A model generated the notes under the pieces. The model saw only the letters and a program-made list of their open reading frames with translations. It was not told the origin of the DNA and made no database searches. This document shows, one piece after another, positions 1-8,531 of a stretch of DNA of 21,435 nt; the stretch's first letter is position 1, and each line of letters opens with the position of its first letter. Origin of the DNA: Stephanodiscus triporus (taxonomy: Eukaryota > Bacillariophyta > Thalassiosirophyceae > Thalassiosirales > Thalassiosiraceae); assembly GCA_036939755.1 (NCBI GenBank), contig JALLAZ010000157.1, positions 1 to 21,435 of the forward strand, in the 5' to 3' direction. The position numbers and the translations under genes are program-made.

Positions 1-215
1 TTTTATTGTTGCCTCTGATGCCACCCCCACCGTTGTTGCCGTCTTCGTCACTATCACCGCCATCATGTTCTTGTCATCGTCTTTGCCATCATCGTTGTTG
101 TTGTTGTCTTCGTTGTCGTCGTTGCCATTGCCGCCAATATTTCCGCCGCTGCCATTGCCACTGTCACTGTTGCCGCCACTGTTGTCGCCACCGTTGCTGC
201 CGTGTTCTTTGTGAT
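1..215. repeat. low-complexity imperfect trinucleotide tract
   Basis: Directly visible run of GTTGTC/GCCGCC/ATTGCC-like triplets with a strong purine/pyrimidine strand bias, continuing off the left edge. Read on the minus strand, one frame encodes a Gly/Asn/Asp/Ser-rich stretch for about 45 codons, and a second frame continues the same composition nearer the edge. It could therefore be the disordered tail or inner part of an exon lying outside the window, with a phase change. On the plus strand the same tract gives an 86-codon Pro/Cys/His-rich frame that looks like a by-product of the repeat. I do not assign a gene. Confidence 0.6.
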
Positions 216-577
216 TTTTGGCTTGAGACCCTCTTCTTCATTTGGGGGAATTCACGTAGGAATTAGTTGACATTGGCTGTACAGGCCTTGTACTACACAA
301 CATGTGACGAGATACAATTTTTGTACCCAACACTCAAAGATAATATACCATATCGTAGAGTATCATAAAGTCTCATTTCTCTCCTGATGATTTCTTCTTC
401 TCTGAATGAGACTCTCAAGAATCTCTTCTCAGCATCACATATTGTCTCCAAGTGATGCAGGTGAAACATACAATGAAAGAATAAGCTGGAATTATCCAGT
501 AAGTGGATTAAATTTCTCCTTTAAACCCCTAAGTCACAAGTAATATTCATCAGAGAAAGGATTAATTGCAATCACTA
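216..577. other. intergenic, 3' flank of the RING/CUE ligase gene
   Basis: AT-richer spacer between the low-complexity tract and the stop codon of the minus-strand RING/CUE gene. It presumably holds that gene's 3' UTR. I see no tRNA, repeat or convincing reading frame in it. Confidence 0.5.
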
Positions 578-3500
578 TTACATATCAACTCCTCCACCTC
601 CTCTGGGTATCCCTGAGAATATGCCTAAGAGTATTGACTCAGCCACAGCTTCAGCCGACCTCCTAGCCCTGAGCTCCCTAAGAAGGTCAGCTCTGTCGTA
701 CTGTGGAAATATAACATTCATGAGCAAATGAACACACGAAGGCAGATTTCATCACACTGCTATTTTTGTATCGAATCGCCGACGTACCTGTGGAAACATG
801 TCAACCAACTGCTCGAGCGCAACTGCTTCTTCTTCAGGTGACATAGGGATGGCACCCATCAAGATCAGAAAACGTCTCCAGAATGACGCTTCCGGCCGCA
901 ATTGATTATTTCCTATATTATTGACGTCTTCACCTTGCACTTGACCCCCTCTTCGGAAGAATCGTTGCCACCCAGCTTCGCGATTAGGATTTGGCTCCAC
1001 AGCTACAATTGTTTCCCGACGAACAACTTCGAATGCGAATGCAGGAATTGGCAACCACGAAGGCAAAAGATTTTCTGTAGAAAACCGGAGTAGAGATTGC
1101 TCTCCGGTGTTCAATTGTTGGTTGATTGGTTGAGCAGGCTGGGCTCGTCTATTAACAACTCCGACTCCCACAGCACCAACATGATGGACCACATGCAAGT
1201 CATGCCTACCCGTCACCACTGATGCGCGACACAACGGGCATTTTGCATTGGCAAATGATCTCTCTCTTTCTAACACCTCACGAAGACAATTTGTGTGAAA
1301 TAGATGGCCACACGCAACCTTCTTGACGCCGCCAACCAGCAAAGAGTTGAGGCAAATACAGCAAACATCTCCAGCTCCGGACGCTTTGCGGATATCTAAG
1401 TCGCTGGCGTCCGCGAAACTATTGTTGATTTCTCTTGTGACGCGATGCATATTGCGCCGTTCTGCAATCTTCTTACCTATCAAGGATATAGTAGAGTGCA
1501 AATGCAGAGCGAGCACTCCATCGACAAGCGACAAGCCCGCTCTCCCATGCAAGGACCAAACATGTAAGAAATGAGAGATGGTCAAGCACAAAGCGGTCAT
1601 TTCTAATGAAAATACGGTAGTCCCAATCGAGGCCATCTGTTGCCCATGCGCAGATTCACTGATTTGAATTGCTCCATCTATTCGACGCAGCTCATTTTCA
1701 AACAAAAGATCATAATCGGCTCGTACTTGAGATTCATGTCCTCCCCAGTGAAGTCCAGGTGTATTTTCATCGCTTTCCATTTCCCTGCCACGAGAACTTC
1801 CAATTGTATCATTAGAACTACCCATTCGCACCCTCCTTTGAGCGTGAAGCTCAAGCTGAGTCTCCTCCAATAATGACATTTTTATTCGATGCACCTCTTC
1901 TGCTGTTGAAACCACGTGCCTCAAAATATGAGTCACCACATCAATCCCCAACAAGATACAATCGAATGTGAGTAGAAGTAGCATGTTCCATCCAGGGAAT
2001 ATTGCCACACACCCCATGGCTGCCAACACATTACATACAAGCACTAGGACGAGGAGACGTAACACGCCGGGACGGGGCGATTCGCCACTCTGAGAGGCAT
2101 GATTTGCAGTATTCCCAGCAAGATGCGATAGACTTCTGAGAAAAGACAGGAGAGTATACCACGAAAAGAGAATAAAGAGATCGACACGGTCCAGTTCAAG
2201 GACCACGGAAATCAGAAGTAGCTTAAAGAGGAGGAACCCCACAAACCGCTCACGCCCAACGCGCCGACGCCGACTAGCTTCATCCGAAAAAGTTTGACTA
2301 GGCGTTCGACCAGTAGCCAAATTTGGTGTATTCCCCGCTGCATTCGACGTGTTGATATGTCCCAGGAACAAATCGGCCACTGCAGTCTGTAGCAAGTAGG
2401 TCATAACTACAAGCAGATTGGCAATGGCAATCAACCGTGGGGTGGAGGAGAAAATTTTGTCGGCAATAGTTATGATGGGAGGGCTAGTTGATTTCGAGGC
2501 AGTATTCGGTATGTCTGCATCATCGCCCGCCTCGGTTGACAGAATTGGTTCAACTGAGGAGGGATTCATCGCACTCAATATGGGCGAGAGAAGGGAACGA
2601 ATCGCAGCATTATGCGGAACAGATTGCCCAAAACTGTCATGTTTGAGCCGCTCCCAAGGAATAATCCTTCTTCTTGACGAGCTAGGTTTGTCTGTTTCGG
2701 GTGCTTTCGAGGCGGACTTCTCCGAAGTCTCCGTAAGGAGAAAGTGAGCTAGAGCGGTGCGAAACTTCAGCTCTTGCAACAATATGTACTGCTCGATACG
2801 GCCGACGAGAGGTCTCCCATCGCTAGCGTCTTGCGGTCTTTCGTTAAAGCGATCTTTCCCATCACCAAAAAAATTAAGGAATGAGCCGGCCCAAGAGGTT
2901 GACGAGGGAGGTGTATACATTGATTCTATCGTCTGTTTGGATGAATCTGTTGAGGAGGAACGCATGGCTTTCGAGTGTGACGCGACCCCTTCCCATACAT
3001 CACTCTTCTTAAGCCCCATGTCTTCAAGATTACCACGACCATCAACGGACACTTTCCAATCCTCCAGCTTTCGCGCGTGGGCCTTGAATGCATCAACTGT
3101 TTGTTGCAGTTGTTGATGCACTTCAGCCGCAGACGACGATGGGTTGACTCTCATCCAGATGGATGAAAACCGAACATTCGAGGGAGTGGTGATCAACGCC
3201 AAAATCGCGATAAAGGCACTCAATGTAAAATAAATACTGGTGAACGAACACGAAGAAAAATGCGCTCCATAGTGCCTGTCAACTGCTTGGACAAGATGTC
3301 GTGGACGTTGACGAGTGTGATGGTCCTCATCAGGAAGTGGTTGGGGATGCCGTTCTTCTTCTTGTCGATGTTCCTGCATATCGTCCAACAAAATAATATC
3401 CCTCTCTTCTTCATTCCGCGGTTGTTGGCCCAGTTGCGCCGGCTCATTATCTTGAACGGCGGATCGCGCATAATAATTGGCGTGTACATTTCGTTGATTC

Positions 3501-3604
3501 TCGACAATTTCGTTCAAGCGCTGCAGCGTCAATTGTTGTTGCTGAGCTAGCTCAATAATGCGGTCCCGTCTTTCCGTATCTAAATTGTCTTCGCCGTCGT
3601 CCAT
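578..3604 (-). CDS. multi-pass membrane RING-H2 E3 ubiquitin ligase with C-terminal CUE domain (gp78/AMFR-like), two exons
   Basis: Predicted ER-membrane ubiquitin ligase, probably acting in ER-associated degradation. Exon 1 is 3604-788 and exon 2 is 700-578, separated by an 87-nt phase-0 intron (787-701) with donor CAG|GTACGT and acceptor TTTCCACAG; the product is 979 residues. The N-terminal ~110 residues are polar and Gln/Glu-rich. Hydrophobic segments lie near residues 121-140, 389-411, 452-490, 513-562 and 658-708. A RING-H2 finger follows, with Cys748, Cys751, Cys765, His767, His770, Cys773, Cys789 and Cys792. Splicing joins the MFPQ motif at the end of exon 1 to YDRADLLRELRA and AESILLGIFSG, the pattern of a CUE ubiquitin-binding domain. 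TM-RING-CUE order is that of gp78/AMFR; HRD1 lacks a CUE. Unspliced, the frame ends at 752 inside the intron and loses the CUE. The ATG at 3604 is the first in frame. It shares a 387-bp spacer with the divergent uL23m gene. The family call is solid; the orthology call is less so. Confidence 0.85.
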
Positions 3605-3991
3605 CGTGGTTGGGGTTTCTTACTCCTTGACGTCGTTCATAATATTGTTCTGCACCGACCCATCTTCCAATTTTAGGGAACTGCTAGCGAGCGAGTGCGT
3701 CTCTGTGTTTATGGTATGTATCTACAATACTTATCTACCTACTTACACTAAAAAAAGTAGGTAGATTACCTAGAGGTATTAGATACAGTACGTACTATTC
3801 CGTCGTTCGATACCGTACGATATCTATCTACCATAAGTAGAGATAATATTGTATCGTACTTTAGGTAGGTAGGTAGATTTATCTCTTGCTCCTAAAGTCT
3901 ACTTGAGTAAAAAATAGAGAAGTACTCTCAAGCTCGCAACACATCACTGCACCATTACAATACCTTGAACCCAACACGCAACTTAAACATC
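3605..3991. promoter_or_regulatory. divergent spacer, putative bidirectional promoter of the E3 ligase and uL23m genes
   Basis: A 387-bp AT-rich spacer between two head-to-head starts. It contains a perfect 12-bp inverted repeat (3733-3744 and 3755-3766, 10-nt loop), the 10-nt palindrome AGTACGTACT at 3787-3796, a GTAGGTAGGTAG-like run near 3862-3877, GTATCGTAC at 3851-3859 and its near-match GTACGATAT at 3815-3823. Promoter function is inferred from position only. Confidence 0.5.
3733..3766. repeat. perfect 12-bp inverted repeat (hairpin)
   Basis: ATCTACCTACTT at 3733-3744 is exactly reverse-complementary to 3755-3766, with a 10-nt A-rich loop. It lies in the divergent spacer 5' of both flanking genes. 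It could be a protein-binding palindrome, a cruciform or a remnant of a foldback element; no function is assigned. Confidence 0.75.
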
Positions 3992-4381
3992 ATGTTTGCA
4001 ACAATAAACGTGATGGCATCGATAACGACCAAACGAATGAAGCAGGGCTACCTCATGTGGATGCCGACCATGCCAATGGTTCTTCTCCACGCAGAGCACG
4101 CCACCGAGTCCTCGCCAGCGAAGGCCATATTTCGTGTCCTGCCCAAAATGACCAAACACGAAGTGAAAGAATACTTGACAAAGATATATGATTTGCCCGT
4201 GGTGCAAGTGCGAACTCAAAATTATTTAGGAAAACGGATGAGAATGATTGGAAAGAGGCAGGTCGTGTATGCGAAGCGACCTGATTACAAGAAGGCGTTT
4301 GTTACATTCGATAACACACTGGCAGACACTGGTCTTGGGTGTTTTGTTCCGGGGATAAATACTAAGGGGGCAAATGAATGA
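3992..4381 (+). CDS. MRPL23: mitochondrial large-subunit ribosomal protein uL23m
   Basis: Component of the mitochondrial large ribosomal subunit; uL23 sits at the exit of the nascent-peptide tunnel. The protein has 129 residues. The first 20 or so are Met/Thr/Lys-rich without acidic residues, fitting a mitochondrial presequence. The body carries uL23m hallmarks: FRVLPKMTKHEVKEYL (the domain's first helix), IYDLPVVQVRT, the basic YLGKRMRMIGKRQ loop, and DYKKAFVTF as the closing strand. I recognise the last as equivalent to the PDYKVAYV region of animal MRPL23. Start: the frame is open upstream only from a TTG at 3965, so the first ATG at 3992 is chosen; ATG 4013 is possible. No intron is seen. 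The gene is divergent from the E3 ligase and convergent with DNAI1, 254 bp from stop to stop. The alternative of a plastid uL23 is unlikely because plastid rpl23 is normally plastid-encoded. Confidence 0.85.
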   Translation: MFATINVMASITTKRMKQGYLMWMPTMPMVLLHAEHATESSPAKAIFRVLPKMTKHEVKEYLTKIYDLPVVQVRTQNYLGKRMRMIGKRQVVYAKRPDYKKAFVTFDNTLADTGLGCFVPGINTKGANE

Positions 4382-4635
4382 CAAAATTGGAGTATTCCGA
4401 GTCATAAAAATTGGGAAGGTTCCATGCGAAGCTGGGTTTACTGATGGACCGGATTTCGTCTGCTCGGCATATCCGTAGAGGTTCCAACAATACGAACCTG
4501 AATTAAACGTATGGTATCGTACTACACAGATAGACGATATTCTTCGGTGGCAGTCCGCGGAGGAGAGGAGGGAAGTAGCTCTTGATCATAGTGGTGGGTC
4601 TAAACTATTATAATGAGGGAAGGAAAATCTCACGT

Positions 4636-6789
4636 CTACCTATTCTTGTCCCCCCCCAACGAAGCAAGCAGCTTCATCATTTTACCGTGCTGAAGAGTGT
4701 CACCGTCAACCTTCTTCTCTTCCTCTCCCTCTCTCTTCTCTTCGTCTGACACGCCCAATATTCTTAGATTGGGTGACAATTTCAACGAATGCACTCCTCC
4801 TCGATCATCTCCAACAATTAATATGAAATCTTTCACATTGAAAGATACATTTGTCAGTCGTGCCTTCTTGACGACTTTTTGGGCACAAAATGGCTCACGT
4901 TTGTTCTGGGATAAATCAAATACATGCACTTTTCCATCAGTTGTGACAGCAGCAAAGACCGTGGAGGAGAAGGGGGACCAACATACATCCCCCACCGCAT
5001 TTCCAAGGTCAAAATGTAGCAAACATTTGGATGACTTGTGGTCCCATATCTTTACCGTCCAATCTTCTGAACATGAGATGAAGATGTCCTGATGAAATGG
5101 ATTCCACCTCACTCTGTGAACCCTCATGTGGTGACCGTCGTAAGTTTTTATATACTGGCCACGGTATGCTTTGGAACATTCGTGGATACTTCCCTCTTCC
5201 GTCCCAACCAAGAACAAATCGTCCAATTTCTTGTTGAAGTCGAAGCAGCAGCCTCCTGCCAATCCAGTCAACGCTGGCTCGTCCGAATCTTCCTTTGCTG
5301 TCGGATGATTGATGAGCTTCAACTGCATTATTGGTTCCATCTTGATGAGGTTCTTGGTCATTGCCCACTTCGCTACTTTCCCATCAGCTGATATGGAGTA
5401 AAAATTTAACTCTTTGGAGAGGCAACCATTATCATGCCAGTGCACTTGCCACACTGGATCGGAATGCTTTCCCGACTGCAGCGAGGATGAATATATTGGT
5501 TGCTTTGTCCCATTACTAATGTCATAGGCCGATACCATCCCATCATAGTACCCCACGGCAAGTAAAGACGGATGCCGTGGATGGAAGTCTAAACACATGA
5601 CGCCGCTTTCTGTGTTGATTACATATTCTGGATGGGAGGTATTCTTCAATGAGAAGCAGCATAGCATTCCGGTGCCCTGCCTCATGAAATCGTAAGATCC
5701 ATACCCCACCGCAAACATGTCATTGTACAGTGGATTCCAACAGAGAGAAGTGACTTGCTTACGGTTGGCCCTGTTCGCAGAAAAACGCCACAGTGGAAGC
5801 AAAGTCCCTTCCCCGTTCCTGAATTCGTCGGCTTTGTCTTCGAAGTACTTGAAGTCGTGGAATATCTCGTCCTCGGCATTCTGGTTAACAAGCCTTTCCA
5901 TCGTTTTGAGCGAATGCTCCATGCTTTTGCCATGGATTGTATCGGCCTTGGAATCATCGGAATCCTTTTTCGCCACGAATATCGACGCGAATTTATCTTC
6001 GAAGCTTATCCTAGCGCTTCCCTCTTGCTTGTCAATATGTTGACTGACGAGGAATTCGCTCTTGTAGCTATCGTGGATTCTCCATTGGCTTACCCCGTCT
6101 TGATATTGTGTCATGGGTGGCGGTTCAGTATTCACGCCACTACTTTTCAGTGGATAGTTGAAGGTCTGTGATGCCCTTTCAGAGAAGTTGAACTGATTTT
6201 TCGCGTGGTCATTGGATGTCGTTATAGAAATAGTGGGCAATCCTGAACTGATAGTCGCAGTCATTTGGCCATCGGTAGTAACCTTGTCTGGCTCTTCTTG
6301 CTCACGCGGCTTTCCAACCCTCTCTACATACTTTTTACATTCATCGCTGTCAACATGCATGATGCTGCCTTCCAAAGAGAAGTGAATGGCCATATTGTCG
6401 CCCTGCCCCGGCGGGTCGGGTTTGAAGCATCTATCCTTGAAGCTAAACTTGCAAACATTTTTGGGCTTGTTGGGATCATCACCAGTCAAGATGCGTGTAA
6501 TCTTTTCATCGAGTTCATCTTTAGTCAGCTCTAGTTGGTTCCCAGGCTTGATCACCCTTCGTGCCGGCTCCTGAACCTGGACCGAGGATTGGTATTCGGT
6601 ATCCTTAGGCTTCTTTTTCTTCTTTTGGGAGACTTGATTCTGCTCTGACTGCTTCTGTGGATTCGATTCACTCGTATCCACTTCTCTCCTTGGCTTTGGA
6701 TCACAATCATCGGGTGACTTGACGGTATCCACCAACCTTCGAGATTTGTTCTGCTTGGATGACGGCACTGATTTCGACGAATGCAGCAT
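4636..6789 (-). CDS. DNAI1: axonemal outer-arm dynein intermediate chain 1 (IC78/DNAI1)
   Basis: Intermediate chain of the outer dynein arm of motile flagella; in this family it scaffolds the heavy chains at the base of the arm. The single-exon protein has 717 residues, close to animal DNAI1. The basic N-terminus (1-80) is followed by NQLELTKDELDEKITRILTG (84-103), the conserved NQFNFSERASQT block (198-209) and TEPPP (221-225). Next come NQNAEDEIFHDFKYFEDKADE (about 302-321) and GTLLPLWRF (328-336), then a WD-repeat propeller from about 345 to 680. Recognisable blades include SLCWNPLYNDMFAVGYGSYD, GKHSDPVWQVHW, SEDWTVKIWDH and GDVCWSPFSSTVFAAVTTDG. The blocks match DNAI1 and not the paralogue DNAI2. 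The last ~30 residues are charged. The ATG at 6789 is the first in frame. The gene is convergent with uL23m, and 587 bp downstream of the TspO-like gene on the same strand. Its presence implies a flagellated life stage. Confidence 0.95.
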   Translation of the reverse strand: MLHSSKSVPSSKQNKSRRLVDTVKSPDDCDPKPRREVDTSESNPQKQSEQNQVSQKKKKKPKDTEYQSSVQVQEPARRVIKPGNQLELTKDELDEKITRILTGDDPNKPKNVCKFSFKDRCFKPDPPGQGDNMAIHFSLEGSIMHVDSDECKKYVERVGKPREQEEPDKVTTDGQMTATISSGLPTISITTSNDHAKNQFNFSERASQTFNYPLKSSGVNTEPPPMTQYQDGVSQWRIHDSYKSEFLVSQHIDKQEGSARISFEDKFASIFVAKKDSDDSKADTIHGKSMEHSLKTMERLVNQNAEDEIFHDFKYFEDKADEFRNGEGTLLPLWRFSANRANRKQVTSLCWNPLYNDMFAVGYGSYDFMRQGTGMLCCFSLKNTSHPEYVINTESGVMCLDFHPRHPSLLAVGYYDGMVSAYDISNGTKQPIYSSSLQSGKHSDPVWQVHWHDNGCLSKELNFYSISADGKVAKWAMTKNLIKMEPIMQLKLINHPTAKEDSDEPALTGLAGGCCFDFNKKLDDLFLVGTEEGSIHECSKAYRGQYIKTYDGHHMRVHRVRWNPFHQDIFISCSEDWTVKIWDHKSSKCLLHFDLGNAVGDVCWSPFSSTVFAAVTTDGKVHVFDLSQNKREPFCAQKVVKKARLTNVSFNVKDFILIVGDDRGGVHSLKLSPNLRILGVSDEEKREGEEEKKVDGDTLQHGKMMKLLASLGGDKNR

Positions 6790-7376
6790 AATAGACGACG
6801 ACGACGACTCCTTGCTCCACCACTGGGGAAAAATGGTTTAAATACAAGCTTGGCAAAATTTAAATTCATTTTTAGGAGGCTGCCAGGAATTCCGGGCGGA
6901 GTCGAGTCCAAGTAAGGATTGAAAGCGACAAGCCATCGTTAGCTACAACATTCCATGCATCACCAAACATGCCATCCGCCTCCTAGCTCGTCATAAAGGC
7001 TTCATTCGAGCGCATCTTCGGTCTCTCTACGGACAGATCTTGACGAGCTCATTGGGGATGTGATTATTTGCGCTCACTACTTTCCTAAGATCATGCCAAA
7101 AGAAAGACACTGATGGTGATGGGCGTTGACATTAAAAGGCAGGAGGGTATCAATCCTGGCTTCGGTGCGTGGGTGAGGATGGGAGAGGAGTCAAACAAGA
7201 TATCTCCAATAACTATGTTGATTTTTCTTCAAGCGAGGCATGGATCATCTAATCCACGTGATGGGATTGCTTGAGACGATCAAGAAGGAGTTGAATAGAC
7301 AAATTCAAGTGCCGTGAGGAGAAATAAAATGAAACCCTAACTTAAGGAAAAAGAATCTCGCCAGTGTGAAATCGCA
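6790..7376. promoter_or_regulatory. 587-bp intergenic region: TspO-like 3' flank and DNAI1 upstream region
   Basis: Lies between two co-directional minus-strand genes. It should contain the TspO-like 3' UTR (right part) and the DNAI1 promoter (left part). The minus-strand frame across 6552-6911 overlaps DNAI1 in another phase and looks like a shadow. No RNA gene, hairpin or repeat stood out. Confidence 0.35.
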
Positions 7377-8369
7377 TCACTCGTCTCCATTGGAACCCCA
7401 CATGAATGATGTCTCCGCCTCCCCTTTCACCGGATAGAGCGGAACCCTGTCGCCATTCGCCGTGGGATTTAACCTCCAAGTATCAGTTATCAGTGCCGCA
7501 GCCGTCACCAGCCACAGACAGGTTCCACCCAGCAACTTCCCCGCCAATGGATCGACCGTCGAATATTGGTACGCTGCATTGGCAGCGCTGAGCACCACGC
7601 ACAGCACGCCGACGACCGCCGCGCCGTACCTTTTCTCTGTGTTGTTGACGGTATTCCACACATCACCCACCGTCAGGTGCAGAATGAACGCCATGGTCGG
7701 CAGCGTCAGAAAGCTCCCGACCGTTGTGACCACCACCGCCGAGGAATACGCTCGGATCGGCCCGATGATCAAAAGCCACATGATGGGGAATATCACGCCA
7801 GGCGGGGTCCACGAGGGCATGACCCGATCACGAAAACCGGAAGAACCCCCTCCCTCGACGGCCTTCGATATGTCGGGACGCTGATTGTTCAGCGGGTTGA
7901 AGACGCGCGACTTGAGGGACCAGGCGTAGAAGAGGAACGCCACCACCGGGAATGGAAGCCGGGCGTCTAACTGCGCTTGCGCGACGTCGAGCAGCTGAAA
8001 GGTCACGCCGAACAGGGTCAGCTCGGTGATGGCAGACAGAGCATATTTCACGAGGGCATCGGTATCCAGTTGTGGAGAGACGAAGGGATCCTCGTTGGGC
8101 AACGACGATGGTGATGATGATGAGGAGAGAGCGAGAGTGGCTTTGGAAAAGATCGCTCTGCGACGACTGCGATCATTTGGATGACGATGAGTTGCTTCCA
8201 ATGATGACGACTTATCCAACTTCACAGATAGGGACAATGCGTTGGCGGGGACCTGGAATGCTTTGATCGGCAGCAGGAGGGCACCCTGAAGAAGGGCTAG
8301 TGCCACTAGGGAGGAGGGTGCAGCAGCAACGATTCTCATGGTGCGGTTGTTTTTTTTCCACAGCTTCAT
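7377..8369 (-). CDS. TspO/MBR-family membrane protein with plastid-type bipartite presequence
   Basis: Probable tryptophan-rich sensory protein/translocator family member, predicted in a plastid membrane; known relatives bind tetrapyrroles or related ligands. From ATG 8369 the product is 330 residues. The start MKLWKKNNRTMRIVAA is followed by a hydrophobic Ala/Leu segment ending LLLPIKA|FQVP, an A|F junction typical of stramenopile plastid targeting, then a Ser/Arg-rich transit-like stretch. The C-terminal ~210 residues hold about five hydrophobic segments. PSWTPPGVIFPIMWLLI matches the family's P-x-WTPPG-x-x-F-x-x-x-W signature, and CLWLVTAAALITDTWRLNP matches the W..A..L....W.LN end; FILHLTVGDVWNTV takes the place of the usual LN..WS. 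Trp content is lower than in classical TspO. ATG 8339 (MRIV) is an alternative start that leaves the signal peptide intact. The frame is open to an ATG at 8774, but that overlaps the divergent gene and would bury the presequence. It is head-to-head, 162 bp away, with another plastid-type gene. Confidence 0.7.
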   Translation of the reverse strand: MKLWKKNNRTMRIVAAAPSSLVALALLQGALLLPIKAFQVPANALSLSVKLDKSSSLEATHRHPNDRSRRRAIFSKATLALSSSSSPSSLPNEDPFVSPQLDTDALVKYALSAITELTLFGVTFQLLDVAQAQLDARLPFPVVAFLFYAWSLKSRVFNPLNNQRPDISKAVEGGGSSGFRDRVMPSWTPPGVIFPIMWLLIIGPIRAYSSAVVVTTVGSFLTLPTMAFILHLTVGDVWNTVNNTEKRYGAAVVGVLCVVLSAANAAYQYSTVDPLAGKLLGGTCLWLVTAAALITDTWRLNPTANGDRVPLYPVKGEAETSFMWGSNGDE

Positions 8370-8531
8370 CGTCCAACTTGGGGGCCGACCCGCAAATAAC
8401 CCCCCCCCGCCCCCGCCCGGGGAATAGGGTGTTCTCTTTTCTCTTCTTTTCGCCACATCACACACCCATGTATGGGCCACAAAAACCCCCAAAACGCTTT
8501 GAACAGCATCCTTATTTCTTCTCTCCTCAAG
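8370..8531. promoter_or_regulatory. 162-bp divergent spacer between two plastid-type genes, with a C-rich tract
   Basis: Short spacer between the ATGs at 8369 (-) and 8532 (+). It carries a C-dominated run (about 8400-8420) interrupted only by single Gs, followed by a CT-rich stretch TTCTCTTTTCTCTTCTTTTC near 8430-8452. Both 5' UTRs and any core promoter must fit here or extend into the other gene. Shared control is inferred. Confidence 0.5.

Noticed and set aside
3803..3813. CGTTCGATACC resembling a tRNA B-box
   Set aside because: No A-box at the right distance and no cloverleaf could be folded from the flanks.
3965..3991. Upstream start for uL23m at 3965
   Set aside because: The codon there is TTG; the first ATG in frame is 3992.
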